A stretch of 64,000 nucleotides of DNA from Amycolatopsis umgeniensis (GCF_014205155.1 NZ_JACHMX010000001.1:5022001-5086000); one strand, 5' to 3'. Shown: positions 50,622 to 59,845, numbered from the stretch's first letter. Program-made: numbers and translations. The notes: generated from the sequence alone by a model not told the origin.

Positions 50622-51170
50622 TCACCTCGTGTTCTGTAGTACCGCGGAAAGGGGAAGGGCTCGGCGATCCCGCTCCGAGACGAAGGCGGGCGGAAGCGGC
50701 CAGTCGATCGCCAGCTCGGGGTCGTCGTAGGCGATCGCGACGTCTTCGGCGGGATCGTGCGCGCGGTCGATCCGGTAGGAGACGTCGGCGTATTCGGTGA
50801 GCGCCTGGAACCCGTGCGCGCAGCCCGCCGGGATGTACAGCGAGACCTGGGTCTCGCCGGACAGGTCGAACGTCTCCTTGCCGAGATAGGTCGGCGAATC
50901 CGGCCGCAGGTCGACGACGACGTCGAAGACGGCGCCCCACGAGCACCGGACCAGTTTCGCCTCGCCGAGACCGGAGCGGAGATGCATCCCGCGCAGCACT
51001 CCCTTGCGGGACCGGGAAACGCTGTCCTGGAGGAACCCGTCCGGATCGATCCCGGCCGACCGGACGACGTCGGCGTCGAAAGTGCGGCTGAAGAAGCCGC
51101 GCTCGTCGGCGTGCGGGGTCGGTTCGAACAGGAACGCGCCCGCGATGGCGGGCACCGGGATCACCTTCAT
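50622..51170 (-). CDS. dTDP-4-dehydrorhamnose 3,5-epimerase-like protein
   Basis: A 182-residue cupin of the RmlC type: FEPTPHADERGFFSRTFD, DSVSRSRKGVLRGMHLRSG with the catalytic His, VFDVVVDLRPDSPTYLGK, YIPAGCAHGFQALTEYADVSY. RmlC-like enzymes epimerise 4-keto-6-deoxy sugars at C3 and/or C5. No rmlA, rmlB or rmlD gene accompanies it, so it probably works in the branched-sugar route coded further upstream. ATG 51170 overlaps the previous stop as ATGA. Confidence 0.9.
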   Translation of the reverse strand: MKVIPVPAIAGAFLFEPTPHADERGFFSRTFDADVVRSAGIDPDGFLQDSVSRSRKGVLRGMHLRSGLGEAKLVRCSWGAVFDVVVDLRPDSPTYLGKETFDLSGETQVSLYIPAGCAHGFQALTEYADVSYRIDRAHDPAEDVAIAYDDPELAIDWPLPPAFVSERDRRALPLSAVLQNTR

Positions 51171-52354
51171 CGGACTCCCAACGGCAGGAAGGCGGCCGAC
51201 AGCTCGGAGAACTGCTCGTCCAGTAGTCGCACCTGTTCCGCGCCGCGTTTCGCGAGGGTGCCGGCCAGTTCGCCCGCCCGGGTCTCGAGTTCCGCGAACT
51301 GGCGCACCAGAGAGTCGAAATCGATCTCCTTGGCCGACTGGCAGAATTCCCCCAGCCCCAGTGTGGTCATGAGGACCTCGTTCTTGCCGGCGTACCCGAT
51401 GGACAACGTCGGTTTCGCCAGCTTCAGCGCGCACAGGACGTTGTGGTACCGGGTGGCGACGACGGTCTCGACAGCCGACATCGCCCGCAGCACGTCGTCC
51501 AAAGTGGCCGTGTCGGCGGCGGTGATCAGCGGGGATTCCAGTTCCCGCATGATCTCGTCGACGACCTGGCGGTCGGCCCGGTCGCCGATGAACAACCGCA
51601 CCGGCCTGCCGTCGGCGACGAGCCGGGCGACGAACCGGGTCATGTTGTCCACATAGGACTCGTAGATGTCGTTGGCGCGGGCCCTGTCGTCGTTCCCGCC
51701 GTGGTAGGCCATCACCCCGACCCCGACGGAACGGGGCACCACCGGTTCCGAAGGCGCGGGGAGGGCGAAGGCGAGGTCGGGGTAGACGCGGTCGTTCGTG
51801 ACGTCCACCCCCATCGCGCGCATCGCCTCCCGTGACGGCTCGTCCCGGTACGACCGGAACGTCGCCAGCCGCGCGGCCCAGCCGATGACCGACCGGGTGA
51901 CCCGGTGCGTGCTCACGTTGGCGCCGACGCTCACCAGCGCCACCTTGGTGCCGACCATCCGGCCGGACGCCGAAAGCAGCAGCAAGGCGTACGGGAAACC
52001 CCACGGACGCAAGGGAAGGGTGGATTCGAGGACACCCATCCCCGGCACGATCACCACGTCCTGGCGCCGTGCCCACGCCACCGTGCGGACGATGTCGACG
52101 AGTTTGCCGAAACCCTTCATGGCGATGGAAAGCGGTCCCGAAGCCGTCCGGTACTCACCCTGGTACCAGTTCAACGCGGTCGTCTCGAGGTCGTAGCGCG
52201 ACGCGACGATTTCCGGACCGCCGCACATCACGCTGATCGCGGCGCCCGGATGTTCCGCGCGCAGATACCCGAGGACCGCCTCGAAAGAACCGTCGTTGCC
52301 GAGGTTCCCCGATCCGAGGAGTCCGAACAGCCCGATTCTCGCGGGCGAGGTCAA
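51167..52354 (-). CDS. Polysaccharide pyruvyl transferase family protein
   Basis: A 395-residue enzyme of the CsaB/WcaK-like family that adds ketal pyruvate from phosphoenolpyruvate to sugars. It shows the start RIGLFGLLGSGNLGNDGSFEAV, the middle GMGVLESTLPLRPWGFPY, GVGVMAYHGGNDD, and VVATRYHNVLCALKLAKPTLSIGYAGKNEVLM with the conserved His. The start is probably TTG 52354, about nine bases after GGAGGGA, overlapping the GT2 gene. It predicts that the polymer is pyruvylated and hence acidic. Confidence 0.88.
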   Translation of the reverse strand: MTSPARIGLFGLLGSGNLGNDGSFEAVLGYLRAEHPGAAISVMCGGPEIVASRYDLETTALNWYQGEYRTASGPLSIAMKGFGKLVDIVRTVAWARRQDVVIVPGMGVLESTLPLRPWGFPYALLLLSASGRMVGTKVALVSVGANVSTHRVTRSVIGWAARLATFRSYRDEPSREAMRAMGVDVTNDRVYPDLAFALPAPSEPVVPRSVGVGVMAYHGGNDDRARANDIYESYVDNMTRFVARLVADGRPVRLFIGDRADRQVVDEIMRELESPLITAADTATLDDVLRAMSAVETVVATRYHNVLCALKLAKPTLSIGYAGKNEVLMTTLGLGEFCQSAKEIDFDSLVRQFAELETRAGELAGTLAKRGAEQVRLLDEQFSELSAAFLPLGVR

Positions 52355-53301
52355 GGGACTCGTCCCTCCTGGCCGGCCACGACTGAAACCACGGACACTT
52401 CACGCGGACCGGTTTCGGCCTCGGCCTGCACCGGCATCCGCCCCATCGCCGGGTTCCCCGCCCGGTTCAGCATCCATTGCCGCAGGTAGCGGAAGCATTC
52501 ACGCTTCTCCGCGGCCGAGATCGGCGCGTTGCGGATCGCGTTGACGTACCCCAGGACGTACTCGCCGAGCAGCCGGATCATCGGGTGACGCAGTTTGTCG
52601 GCGCGCTTCGGGTCGAGGTTGGTGGCACGCCTGCGCACGGTCGGGTGCTCGTGTTCGGAGCGGCCGGGGTGGTCGCGCCGGAAGTACAGCCAGTCGGGCA
52701 CCTGATGGAACGGGCCGTGCAGGGCCAGTTCCGAGATGATCGTGCGGTCCGCGTGGTGGTAGCTGTCCAGCGGCGCGACGCGGCGCAGCACCTCGGTGCG
52801 GATGACCGCGCCGTCGTCGTCCCCGCCGGGGGCGAACAGCGTGCTGCGGAAGCGTTCCGCGGCGTGCGGCGAGACCGTGTTGAGCGGGTACTCCAGCGCC
52901 TGCGTGACGACGGCCTTCTCGTCGATCATCGCCGTCCACGAGTGCGAGAGGACGAACTCGGGGTGCTCGTCGAGCGCCTCGACGCACCGCTCCAGCAGGT
53001 CGCGCGCGTACAGGTCGTCGTCGGAGGCCCACTTGAACAGCTCGCCGCGGGCGACGTCGACGCAGTAGTTGTGGTTGGGCGCGCAGCCGATGTTCACCGG
53101 CTGGCGAACATAGCGGACGCGGGAATCCAGCTTCGTGTACTCACGGCTGATTTCTTCGGTGCGATCAGTGGACGCGTTGTCCGAGATGATCAGTTCGAAG
53201 TTCTCGTAGCTTTGGCCGAGGAGTGCGTCCAGCGATTCGGCGAGGTAGTCCTCGCCGTTGTAGACCGGGAGCCCGATGCTCAACCGAGGAGCGGTGCTCA
53301 T
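52351..53301 (-). CDS. Family 2 glycosyltransferase
   Basis: A 316-residue GT-A enzyme: LSIGLPVYNGEDYLAESLDAL, FELIISDNASTDRTEEISRE, a DDD-type motif in GELFKWASDDDLYARDLL, and LYFRRDHPGRSEHEH further on. No membrane helix is seen. It transfers a sugar at the cytosolic face. ATG 53301 overlaps the flippase stop as ATGA, and its own stop overlaps the pyruvyltransferase start. Confidence 0.93.
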   Translation of the reverse strand: MSTAPRLSIGLPVYNGEDYLAESLDALLGQSYENFELIISDNASTDRTEEISREYTKLDSRVRYVRQPVNIGCAPNHNYCVDVARGELFKWASDDDLYARDLLERCVEALDEHPEFVLSHSWTAMIDEKAVVTQALEYPLNTVSPHAAERFRSTLFAPGGDDDGAVIRTEVLRRVAPLDSYHHADRTIISELALHGPFHQVPDWLYFRRDHPGRSEHEHPTVRRRATNLDPKRADKLRHPMIRLLGEYVLGYVNAIRNAPISAAEKRECFRYLRQWMLNRAGNPAMGRMPVQAEAETGPREVSVVSVVAGQEGRVP

Positions 53302-54572
53302 GACGTCCTCATTTCTTCCTTCTCCGAAGTCAGGTGCTCTTTGAGAGCGATGTGCAGCTGAAGCCACCACACCGCGGAACCGCTGGTGATCGCCAACGCG
53401 ACCCCCCAAGCGGATCCGGACGCCCCGGCCAAGAAGGCGCCTATGAGCCCGAAACCGACATAGCCGGCCGAGTTGATCAGCTGGGCGCGAAGGCTCCTTT
53501 TCGCAGCGCCGAGCGCACGCAATCCGGCGGCCGCCCCGGTGTTGAACCCCGCCGCGGCGATGCCGATGGTCACCGGGAGGATCAGTTCCGAAGCGGGATC
53601 CCAGACGTCACCGAGTACGAACCGGCCGGCGTCATGGGGTACCAGAAGCAAGGCGAGGCCCCAGAGCAGGGCCGCTGCCGCCTGGCCGGCGCCGAGGACG
53701 GCGCAGAATTTCCGAAGGCGATGCGGGGCCCGTTGGAGCACCCGCGCGCTTTCGGCCACTGTGACCAGGGAAAGTCCCATCAAAAGGGCGAAGAACGGCC
53801 CGAGGAGCAGCTCGGCGCCGCGGACCGCGCCCACACTCGCCAGCCCGGCGATGGCGCCGAGACCGTACATCCGCAGCTGCGACGAGCCGCTGTTGCTGAC
53901 GTTTTCGATCAGGTAGCGGGTGCCGAGGTCGCGGTGTGCCTTGAGCCATTCGAGCGTGCCGCGCGGATCGGGCCGGACCCCGGACTGCAGGCAGCCGTAG
54001 CCTGCGGCGACCGCGCCGGAAAGGCCCCACGCCAGGATGAACGCGACGACCGTGTCGAACCAGCGGTGCGCGATGAACAGCGCGGGGATCAGCGCGACAC
54101 CCCACACGAGGTCGTTGACGAACGCCTTCTTCCCGTGCCCCGCGGCGAAGAAGGTGAACCGCCAGGCGTCCTGCAGCAGCAGGGTGGGGATGACGAAGCC
54201 GAGCGCGATGAACGCCCCGCCGATGGGCCCGCCCACCACGAGACCGGCGGCGACGCTCACCAGACCGGCCGCGACACCCACGGAGAGCGCCGTCCCGGTC
54301 GCCTTGGCGGTCGCGGTCCGCCAGGACTCGGTGGACACCCCGGAGAACCGCACCATCAGCGGATCCGTCGTCAGCCCGCGCGAAAGGTTGAGCACCACGC
54401 CGTAACTGACCCAAGCGAGGCTGAACATGCCGAAGGCGAACGTGCCGAGCGAGCGCGCCACGAACAGCCCGACCACGAAGTTGGTGATACTGGAGACGGC
54501 CTGGTCGCCGAGGCCCCAGCTGAGCCGTCCGGCCATGGCCCGGACGGCTTGGGAACGCAGAAGTGATCGCAT
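53298..54572 (-). CDS. Wzx-like oligosaccharide flippase
   Basis: A 424-residue membrane protein with about twelve predicted helices of the MATE/MOP fold used by polysaccharide flippases (LSWGLGDQAVSSITNFVVGLF; ARSLGTFAFGMFSLAWVS). It has no large soluble domain. It probably moves the lipid-linked repeat unit across the membrane for the polymerase encoded at 42198. It overlaps the GT2 start and is seven bases after the DUF4910-like gene. Confidence 0.87.
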   Translation of the reverse strand: MRSLLRSQAVRAMAGRLSWGLGDQAVSSITNFVVGLFVARSLGTFAFGMFSLAWVSYGVVLNLSRGLTTDPLMVRFSGVSTESWRTATAKATGTALSVGVAAGLVSVAAGLVVGGPIGGAFIALGFVIPTLLLQDAWRFTFFAAGHGKKAFVNDLVWGVALIPALFIAHRWFDTVVAFILAWGLSGAVAAGYGCLQSGVRPDPRGTLEWLKAHRDLGTRYLIENVSNSGSSQLRMYGLGAIAGLASVGAVRGAELLLGPFFALLMGLSLVTVAESARVLQRAPHRLRKFCAVLGAGQAAAALLWGLALLLVPHDAGRFVLGDVWDPASELILPVTIGIAAAGFNTGAAAGLRALGAAKRSLRAQLINSAGYVGFGLIGAFLAGASGSAWGVALAITSGSAVWWLQLHIALKEHLTSEKEEMRTS

Positions 54573-54579
54573 GGGGCCT

Positions 54580-55854
54580 CTAATCCTTGAGCAATCCGGC
54601 GTCGTGGAGCGCCTGAGCGGCGGCGACGACGGAATCGAACGGCAGCCCGGACCGCTCGGCGACGTCGAGCAGGCTGTGCTCGCCGTCCGAGAGGTTGAGC
54701 ACCCAGAGCATGGCCATCTGGGCTTGTTTGGCGTCGCTTCGACCGCCGAGCGAGTCGTACAGCCCGCGCTTGCCGAGTTGCGGCTCGCCGTAGGGGCTGA
54801 GGTTGACGTAGCTGCGGTCGCGGTCGAGGACGGCGTGCACGTCCCGCAGGGTCCGGAGGGTTTCCTCCATGGCCTCCGTGGAGACGAAATCGAGGTTGTC
54901 GGCCGAGGTGTGGTACTCGGGATAGCCCGCGTACGGCGTCCTCGTCAGCGAGCCGACACCGAGGTCGAAGCCGGGGGAGCAGAACTGACGCTCGTCGTAT
55001 CCGTACGGCGAGAAGTCCACGATCTTGTGCGCGCGATCGGCGAGGACGTACGCGAGGACGCGGTCGATCTCGGCGTCGCCACGACGGCTTCGCTTGTATG
55101 TCAACGATCCCGGGTCACCGGCGCAGGCCAGCACGAGCCCGGCCTTGATCCGGCCGACGCGTTCGTTGTTGCGCGCGAGCCAGGTGATGGCGCCGATCGT
55201 GCCCGGCATGAACAGGAACCGGTACGTGTGGTGGGGCTTTTCGAGCGTCTGCGCGAACGCGGCGGCGATCGCGATCCCGGCGACGTTGTCGTTCGCCAGC
55301 GAGGGATGACACGTGTGGCAGGAGATGATCACCTCGTCGGCGACCTCGCCCGGCACGACGTGCTCGGCGTAGGTGAGGTGCCCGTCGGCCAGGGTGGAAT
55401 CGATGTGCACCTCGTACTCGCCGTCCGGCATCGCGTCGAGAGTGTCCTGCGCCAGGCAGAAACCCCACGTCGGCGAGTAGTAGCTGGTCCGGTACGGCAC
55501 CAGCGACGGCTGCTCGGGCAGCGTGTGCAGGTGTTCGCGCAGCTCGGAGAGCGGCATCTTCCGCGAGATCGGCACGCTGTAGCCGACGACGTGCAGGTTC
55601 GACTCGCCGAAGTCGACCACGCGGCGGCCCGAGGCGTCCTTGATGTACGCGTCGCGGATGTTCCACTCCTGCGGCACCGTCCAGTCCAGTACTCCGGTGC
55701 CGGTGGGGACCTCGTGGATCTGGAGTGGGATGTGCTCGCCGACGATCTCCAGCGTGCGGCGGACGCCGTCGCCGGTGATGCTGCGGCACAACGGGTACAA
55801 GCGCTCGACCAGCTTTCGCAGGTCGGCGCTCGTCTCCAGGTCCCGGTATGTCAT
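54580..55854 (-). CDS. DUF4910 peptidase-like protein
   Basis: A 424-residue protein of the DUF4910 family with an M28-like zinc-peptidase fold. It has LYPLCRSITGDGVRRTL at the start, the metal-binding-like ISCHTCHPSLANDNVAG, LFMPGTIGAITWL and YPEYHTSADNLDFV. The last 60 residues resemble a winged helix (DGEHSLLDVAERSGLPFDSV). Members occur with sugar-modifying genes in polysaccharide loci, but their substrate is not known. ATG 55854 overlaps the epimerase stop by one base (TGATG on the coding strand). Confidence 0.87.
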   Translation of the reverse strand: MTYRDLETSADLRKLVERLYPLCRSITGDGVRRTLEIVGEHIPLQIHEVPTGTGVLDWTVPQEWNIRDAYIKDASGRRVVDFGESNLHVVGYSVPISRKMPLSELREHLHTLPEQPSLVPYRTSYYSPTWGFCLAQDTLDAMPDGEYEVHIDSTLADGHLTYAEHVVPGEVADEVIISCHTCHPSLANDNVAGIAIAAAFAQTLEKPHHTYRFLFMPGTIGAITWLARNNERVGRIKAGLVLACAGDPGSLTYKRSRRGDAEIDRVLAYVLADRAHKIVDFSPYGYDERQFCSPGFDLGVGSLTRTPYAGYPEYHTSADNLDFVSTEAMEETLRTLRDVHAVLDRDRSYVNLSPYGEPQLGKRGLYDSLGGRSDAKQAQMAMLWVLNLSDGEHSLLDVAERSGLPFDSVVAAAQALHDAGLLKD

Positions 55855-56876
55855 CAGCGACGTCGCAAGGTGTCGTCGAGTTCGCCTGCCGCGGTGCGGT
55901 CCTGCAGCCGCGCGAGCCGGGTGAACAGGCGCTGGAAGCCGTGTTCGGTGAGGCCGTGGGTCTTGTAGGCGTCGATCAGTTCGAGCGCGCCGTCCTTGAC
56001 CGACCAGTCGCAGTCGAAACCGGGGATCGCCGCGCGGAACCGGGAGAAGTCGACCCGGTAGGAGCGCGGGTCCGCGCCCGCCTCCCCGGTGATCCGCAGC
56101 GTCGAGCCGGGAACGGCCTCGACGACCTCTTCGGCGATCTCGGCGACGGTCACGTTGTTGCGTTCGGTGCCGATGTTGAACGCCTTGCCGTGCACCGCTT
56201 CCTTGGGTGCCACCAGGGCCGCCGCGAAGGCGCGCGCGATGTCCTTGGCGTGGACCAGCGGCCGCCACGGCGTGCCGTCGGAGAGCACCAGGACTTCACC
56301 GGAGAGGTGGGCGTGCGCGGTGAGGTTGTTGAGCACGATGTCGCCGCGCAGCCGGGGCGAGAAGCCGAAAGCGGTGGCGTTGCGCATGTACACCGGGCTG
56401 AAGTCGCCGTCGGCGAGCTCCTGGACGTCGTCCTCGACCCGCACCTTCGACTCGGCGTAGGGCGTCACCGGGCGCAGCGGCGCGTCCTCGTCGACCAGGC
56501 CGTCGCCACCCGAAGCGCCGTAGACGGAGCACGTCGAGGCGTAGAGGTACCGCTTGACCCCGGCGTCCTTCGCGAGCTTGGCGAGCTTGACCGACGCGTG
56601 GTGGTTGATGTCGTAGGTCAGCTCCGGCGCCAGCGAACCGAGCGGGTCGTTGGACAGCGCGCCGAGGTGGATCACGGCGTCCACCCCGGCCACGTGCTCG
56701 GCCGTGACGTCACGAAGGTCGACCTCGAAGCCTTCGGGGTCTTCGGGCTGGGGACCCAGCACGCAGGTGTCGTAGAGACCGGAGTCGAGGCCGATCACCT
56801 CGTGGCCTTCGGCGGCCAGCACCGGGGCCATCACCGTGCCCAGGTACCCCTTGTGCCCGGTCAGCAGCACACGCAT
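55854..56876 (-). CDS. NAD-dependent sugar epimerase/dehydratase
   Basis: A 340-residue extended short-chain dehydrogenase. The cofactor motif is GHKGYLG (residues 7-13), with [11 protein letters not shown], the catalytic STCSVYG and YAESK (Tyr-x3-Lys), and [12 protein letters not shown]. It likely epimerises, dehydrates or reduces the nucleotide-linked sugar made by the cytidylyltransferase-like enzyme. The gene is 5 bases after the PIG-L gene, and its start at 56876 follows AAAGG. Confidence 0.92.
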   Translation of the reverse strand: MRVLLTGHKGYLGTVMAPVLAAEGHEVIGLDSGLYDTCVLGPQPEDPEGFEVDLRDVTAEHVAGVDAVIHLGALSNDPLGSLAPELTYDINHHASVKLAKLAKDAGVKRYLYASTCSVYGASGGDGLVDEDAPLRPVTPYAESKVRVEDDVQELADGDFSPVYMRNATAFGFSPRLRGDIVLNNLTAHAHLSGEVLVLSDGTPWRPLVHAKDIARAFAAALVAPKEAVHGKAFNIGTERNNVTVAEIAEEVVEAVPGSTLRITGEAGADPRSYRVDFSRFRAAIPGFDCDWSVKDGALELIDAYKTHGLTEHGFQRLFTRLARLQDRTAAGELDDTLRRR

Positions 56877-56881
56877 CGCTT

Positions 56882-57532
56882 TCAGCCTTTCGAAGTGAGG
56901 TCGAGCGTCAGTTTTTTGAGGTCGAAGGCCTCGGCATAGCGCTGCCCGCATTCGATACCGCGAATGCGGGCGAGGCCGAGGAAGGCTTCCCGGTCGTACC
57001 AAGGCCGGTGCCGCTGCGAGGCGTAATGCTCCTGCAGCAGCCGGACCTTCTCTTCGGCGAGCTCGGTCGAGAGCGGGACGTACGCGGTGGGCTTGCCGAG
57101 GTCGCCGTCCCATTTGGCGATCTCGTACTCCAGCTGGAGATGGGTGCGGAACACCGTCGGCACCAGCGTCGCCAGGCCGCGGTGATCCTGATGTGCGTCG
57201 GCCGTGCGCGGGGAGAGGACGAGGTCCGGTTCGGTGCGGCGGCGCAGTTCCTCCAGCCCGTTCTTGGCCTCTTCCCAATGCGCGGGGAACCGGCCGTCGG
57301 GCAGTTTGAGCACGGTGACCTCGACGTCGGCGCCCGGGCAGAAGGCCGCGAGCGCGGCGCGCTCCTCGGCCTCCCGTTCGGTGCCGCCGCCGGACAGGAC
57401 GAGCGCGTCGACCCGGACACCCGGGTTGGCCGCGCACAACGTCAGCAGTGTGCCGCCCGCCCCGATGGCGATGTCGTCACAATGCGCGCCGAGCGCGACG
57501 ATCCGCTCGATCCTGGTACCGAGTCCGATCAC
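56882..57532 (-). CDS. PIG-L family deacetylase
   Basis: A 216-residue LmbE/PIG-L zinc hydrolase: [18 protein letters not shown] (motif AHxDD) and [17 protein letters not shown] (HxxH). The family removes acetyl groups from N-acetylglucosamine-type sugars such as mycothiol and GPI precursors. Here it probably deacetylates an amino sugar in the pathway. GTG 57532 overlaps the stop of the nucleotidyltransferase gene. Confidence 0.9.
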   Translation of the reverse strand: MIGLGTRIERIVALGAHCDDIAIGAGGTLLTLCAANPGVRVDALVLSGGGTEREAEERAALAAFCPGADVEVTVLKLPDGRFPAHWEEAKNGLEELRRRTEPDLVLSPRTADAHQDHRGLATLVPTVFRTHLQLEYEIAKWDGDLGKPTAYVPLSTELAEEKVRLLQEHYASQRHRPWYDREAFLGLARIRGIECGQRYAEAFDLKKLTLDLTSKG

Positions 57533-58326
57533 GCCGTGCTCGCCGTCGCGGGTTCGCGCTCCCACCGCGCCCAGGGGCGGTCGCCGTGGGCGTAGGCGTC
57601 GTCCAGCTGGACGCGTTCCTTCACGGTGTCGGTCGGCTTCCAGAACCCGCGGTACGGGTACGCCAGGAGCTTGCCCTGCTTGGCGAGTTCGCCGCAGCCG
57701 TCGGCCACCAGGTCACCGCCCTCGGGGATGTGGTCGAAGACCTCCTGGCGCAGCACGAAGTACCCGCCGTTCTCCCACAGCGGCATCTCGCTGACCGGGG
57801 TCAGCGCGCCGATGCGGCCGTCCTCGCCCATTTCGACGCAGTGGAACGACGACTGCGGCGGCACGACCATCATCGACGCGCCGGCGTCGGAGTTCTTGAA
57901 CCGGTCGATCATCTCCGGCAGCGGGGCGTCGGTGAGGACGTCGGCGTAGTTGGCGAGGAACATCTCGTCGCCGTCGAGATGCGGGCGCACCCGGCGCAGC
58001 CGCTCGCCGATGGCCGATTCGAGGCCGGTCTGCACGAAGGAGATCGACCAGTCCGCGATGTCGGTCGAGAGCAGTTCCGCCTTGCCGTTCCGCAGGACGA
58101 AATCGTTGGAGACGGTCTCCTGGTAATTGAGGAAGAATTCCTTGATGTGGTGCGCGCCGTAACCGAGGCAGAGAATGAACTCGGTGTGCCCGAAATGCGC
58201 GTAGTAGCGCATCACGTGCCAGATCAGGGGTCTGGGGCCGACCATGGCCATCGGCTTGGGCACGTCGGACGCGTCACCGTTGCGCATCCGCATGCCGTAG
58301 CCGCCGCAGAAGAGGACTACCTTCAC
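57529..58326 (-). CDS. Sugar-1-phosphate nucleotidyltransferase, RfbF (CDP-glucose) type
   Basis: A 265-residue nucleotidyltransferase close to glucose-1-phosphate cytidylyltransferase. The nucleotide-binding start KVVLFCGGYGMRMR is followed by DVPKPMAMVGPRPLIWHVMRYYAHFG, FILCLGYGAHHIKEFFLNY and NYADVLTD. The family makes CDP-glucose, the entry to 3,6-dideoxy and C-branched sugars; a CDP rather than dTDP specificity is inferred from similarity. GTG 58326 overlaps the methyltransferase stop as GTGA. Confidence 0.9.
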   Translation of the reverse strand: MKVVLFCGGYGMRMRNGDASDVPKPMAMVGPRPLIWHVMRYYAHFGHTEFILCLGYGAHHIKEFFLNYQETVSNDFVLRNGKAELLSTDIADWSISFVQTGLESAIGERLRRVRPHLDGDEMFLANYADVLTDAPLPEMIDRFKNSDAGASMMVVPPQSSFHCVEMGEDGRIGALTPVSEMPLWENGGYFVLRQEVFDHIPEGGDLVADGCGELAKQGKLLAYPYRGFWKPTDTVKERVQLDDAYAHGDRPWARWEREPATASTA

Positions 58327-59558
58327 GACTTCACCTCGACGATTTCCAGGTGCGGGATGGGGAAGACCAGTTTTCCGCCCCAGCTGTCCACAAAGGACAA
58401 TTGGGCGGTCAGTTCCTTCCGGAGGTTCCACGGAAGGACGAGCACGTAGTCGGGCTTGTCCGCTTCGATGCGCTCCGGCGGAAGGATGGGGATCCGGGTG
58501 CCGGGGGTGAAGCGGCCGTGCTTGTACGGGTTGCGGTCGACGGTGTACCGCAGCACGTCCGGGCGGATGCCGCAGTGGTTCAGCAGCGTGTTGCCCTTGC
58601 CGGGAGCGCCGTAACCGACGACGGTCTTGCCTTCGAGCGCCGCGTCGGTGAGGAACTTGTTCAGGTCGAGCCGGACCTTGGTGACCCGCTCGGAGAATTC
58701 GGTGTAGCCGGACATTTCGTGCAGTCCGGCCGCCTTCTCGGCGTCGAGGATCTCCATCATCCGCTCGCTCGGCTCACCGGCGACGGCGTCCGGGCGCGCC
58801 CACAGCCGGATGGACCCGCCGTGGGTGGGGAGGAGCTCGACGTCCACAACGGACAATCCGCCGCGCGCGAGGGCCCGGCGCGCGGATTCCACCGTGTAGT
58901 ACTGGAAGTGCTCGTGATAGATCGTGTCGTACTGGTTCTCCTGGATCAGCGTCAGCAGGTGCTGGACCTCGATGCTGACCCAGCCGTCATCGGCGACCAG
59001 GGCGCGGAGCCCGTGCGTGAAGCCGATGATGTCCGGAATGTGTGCGTAAACGTTGTTCGCCACGACGAGGTCGGCGGGACCGTGCTCCTCGCGGACGTCG
59101 CGTCCGCTTTCGGGGCTGAGGAAGGCGGTCTTCGTCGGCACCCCGGCGTCACGCGCGGCTTGGCCCACGTTCACCGAAGGTTCTACACCCAGACAGCGGA
59201 TCTGCTGCGCCACAACGTGTTTGAGGAGATAACCGTCGTTGCTGGCGACTTCGACGACGAACGAAGAATCGTCGAGGCCGAGCCGCTCGACAGCGCCGTC
59301 GACGAAGGTCTTGGCGTGTTCGACCCAGGAGGCGGAATACGACGAGAAGTACGCGTATTCGGTGAAAGTCTCTTCCGGGGTGATCAGCGGCGGGATCTGG
59401 GCGAGCCAGCATTCGGTGCAGACCTGCAGGTGCAGGGGGTAGGTCGGTTCCGGTTCCGCGAGCCCGCCCGCGGTCAGGAAACGTTCGCACGGCGGCGTCG
59501 CTCCGAGGTCGACGACGCTGGCGAGATGGGCCGAGCCGCAGAGTCGGCAGGTGGTCAT
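58323..59558 (-). CDS. Sugar C-methyltransferase (SAM-dependent)
   Basis: A 411-residue protein with the three-part layout of NDP-4-keto sugar C-methyltransferases such as TylC3 and NovU. The N-terminal zinc-finger-like domain has CRLCGS, PPCERF and CTECW. A central SAM fold carries VVEVASNDGYLLKHV. A C-terminal domain has GYGAPGKGNTLLNHCG and DRNPYKHGRFTPGTRIP. It puts a methyl branch on a keto sugar. It is the first gene of the minus-strand operon. ATG 59558 follows AAGGAGCC. Confidence 0.93.
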   Translation of the reverse strand: MTTCRLCGSAHLASVVDLGATPPCERFLTAGGLAEPEPTYPLHLQVCTECWLAQIPPLITPEETFTEYAYFSSYSASWVEHAKTFVDGAVERLGLDDSSFVVEVASNDGYLLKHVVAQQIRCLGVEPSVNVGQAARDAGVPTKTAFLSPESGRDVREEHGPADLVVANNVYAHIPDIIGFTHGLRALVADDGWVSIEVQHLLTLIQENQYDTIYHEHFQYYTVESARRALARGGLSVVDVELLPTHGGSIRLWARPDAVAGEPSERMMEILDAEKAAGLHEMSGYTEFSERVTKVRLDLNKFLTDAALEGKTVVGYGAPGKGNTLLNHCGIRPDVLRYTVDRNPYKHGRFTPGTRIPILPPERIEADKPDYVLVLPWNLRKELTAQLSFVDSWGGKLVFPIPHLEIVEVKS

Positions 59559-59666
59559 CGAGAGGCTCCTTGGCTCGCGTCACGTATCCCAGACGTCGGC
59601 ACCCCGGGCCCCCTCGTTACAGGCCATTCAGGGCTCTCACATTTCCGTCTCTTAACCGAAACCTGT

Positions 59667-59700
59667 CGTCTCGGCCATCGGCGCAGACGTCTCGGCCATC
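59667..59700. promoter_or_regulatory. Two direct repeats CGTCTCGGCCATC, 21 bp apart
   Basis: Identical 13-base copies at 59667-59679 and 59688-59700 are spaced by 21 bases, two helical turns, and stand about 110-140 bases upstream of the C-methyltransferase start. The spacing suggests a binding site for a dimeric or cooperatively bound activator. Confidence 0.45.
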
Positions 59701-59796
59701 CGGGCGCGGGCAATACGCGGCCGAAGCGCTACCGAGGGTGATCATGGTGGCCCGTGGGCCTGGTGGGTCGTCACCTTGAAACACGGTGCGCGAGTA

Positions 59797-59845
59797 CGTG
59801 AAGGCCTCCTTCCCTACCTTGAGAGTAGGGAAGGGGGCCTTCACG
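59797..59845. terminator. GAAGGCC-family hairpin
   Basis: CGTGAAGGCCTCCTTCCCTAC pairs with GTAGGGAAGGGGGCCTTCACG (one mismatch) across a seven-base loop. No gene ends immediately beside it, so it may be a relic or a general repeat rather than an active terminator. Confidence 0.6.

Noticed and set aside
51171..52076. Extended N-terminus for the RmlC-like gene
   Set aside because: The longer frame is antisense-like Arg/Gly-rich text inside the pyruvyltransferase gene; a normal RmlC start (MKVIPVPAIAG) is at 51170.
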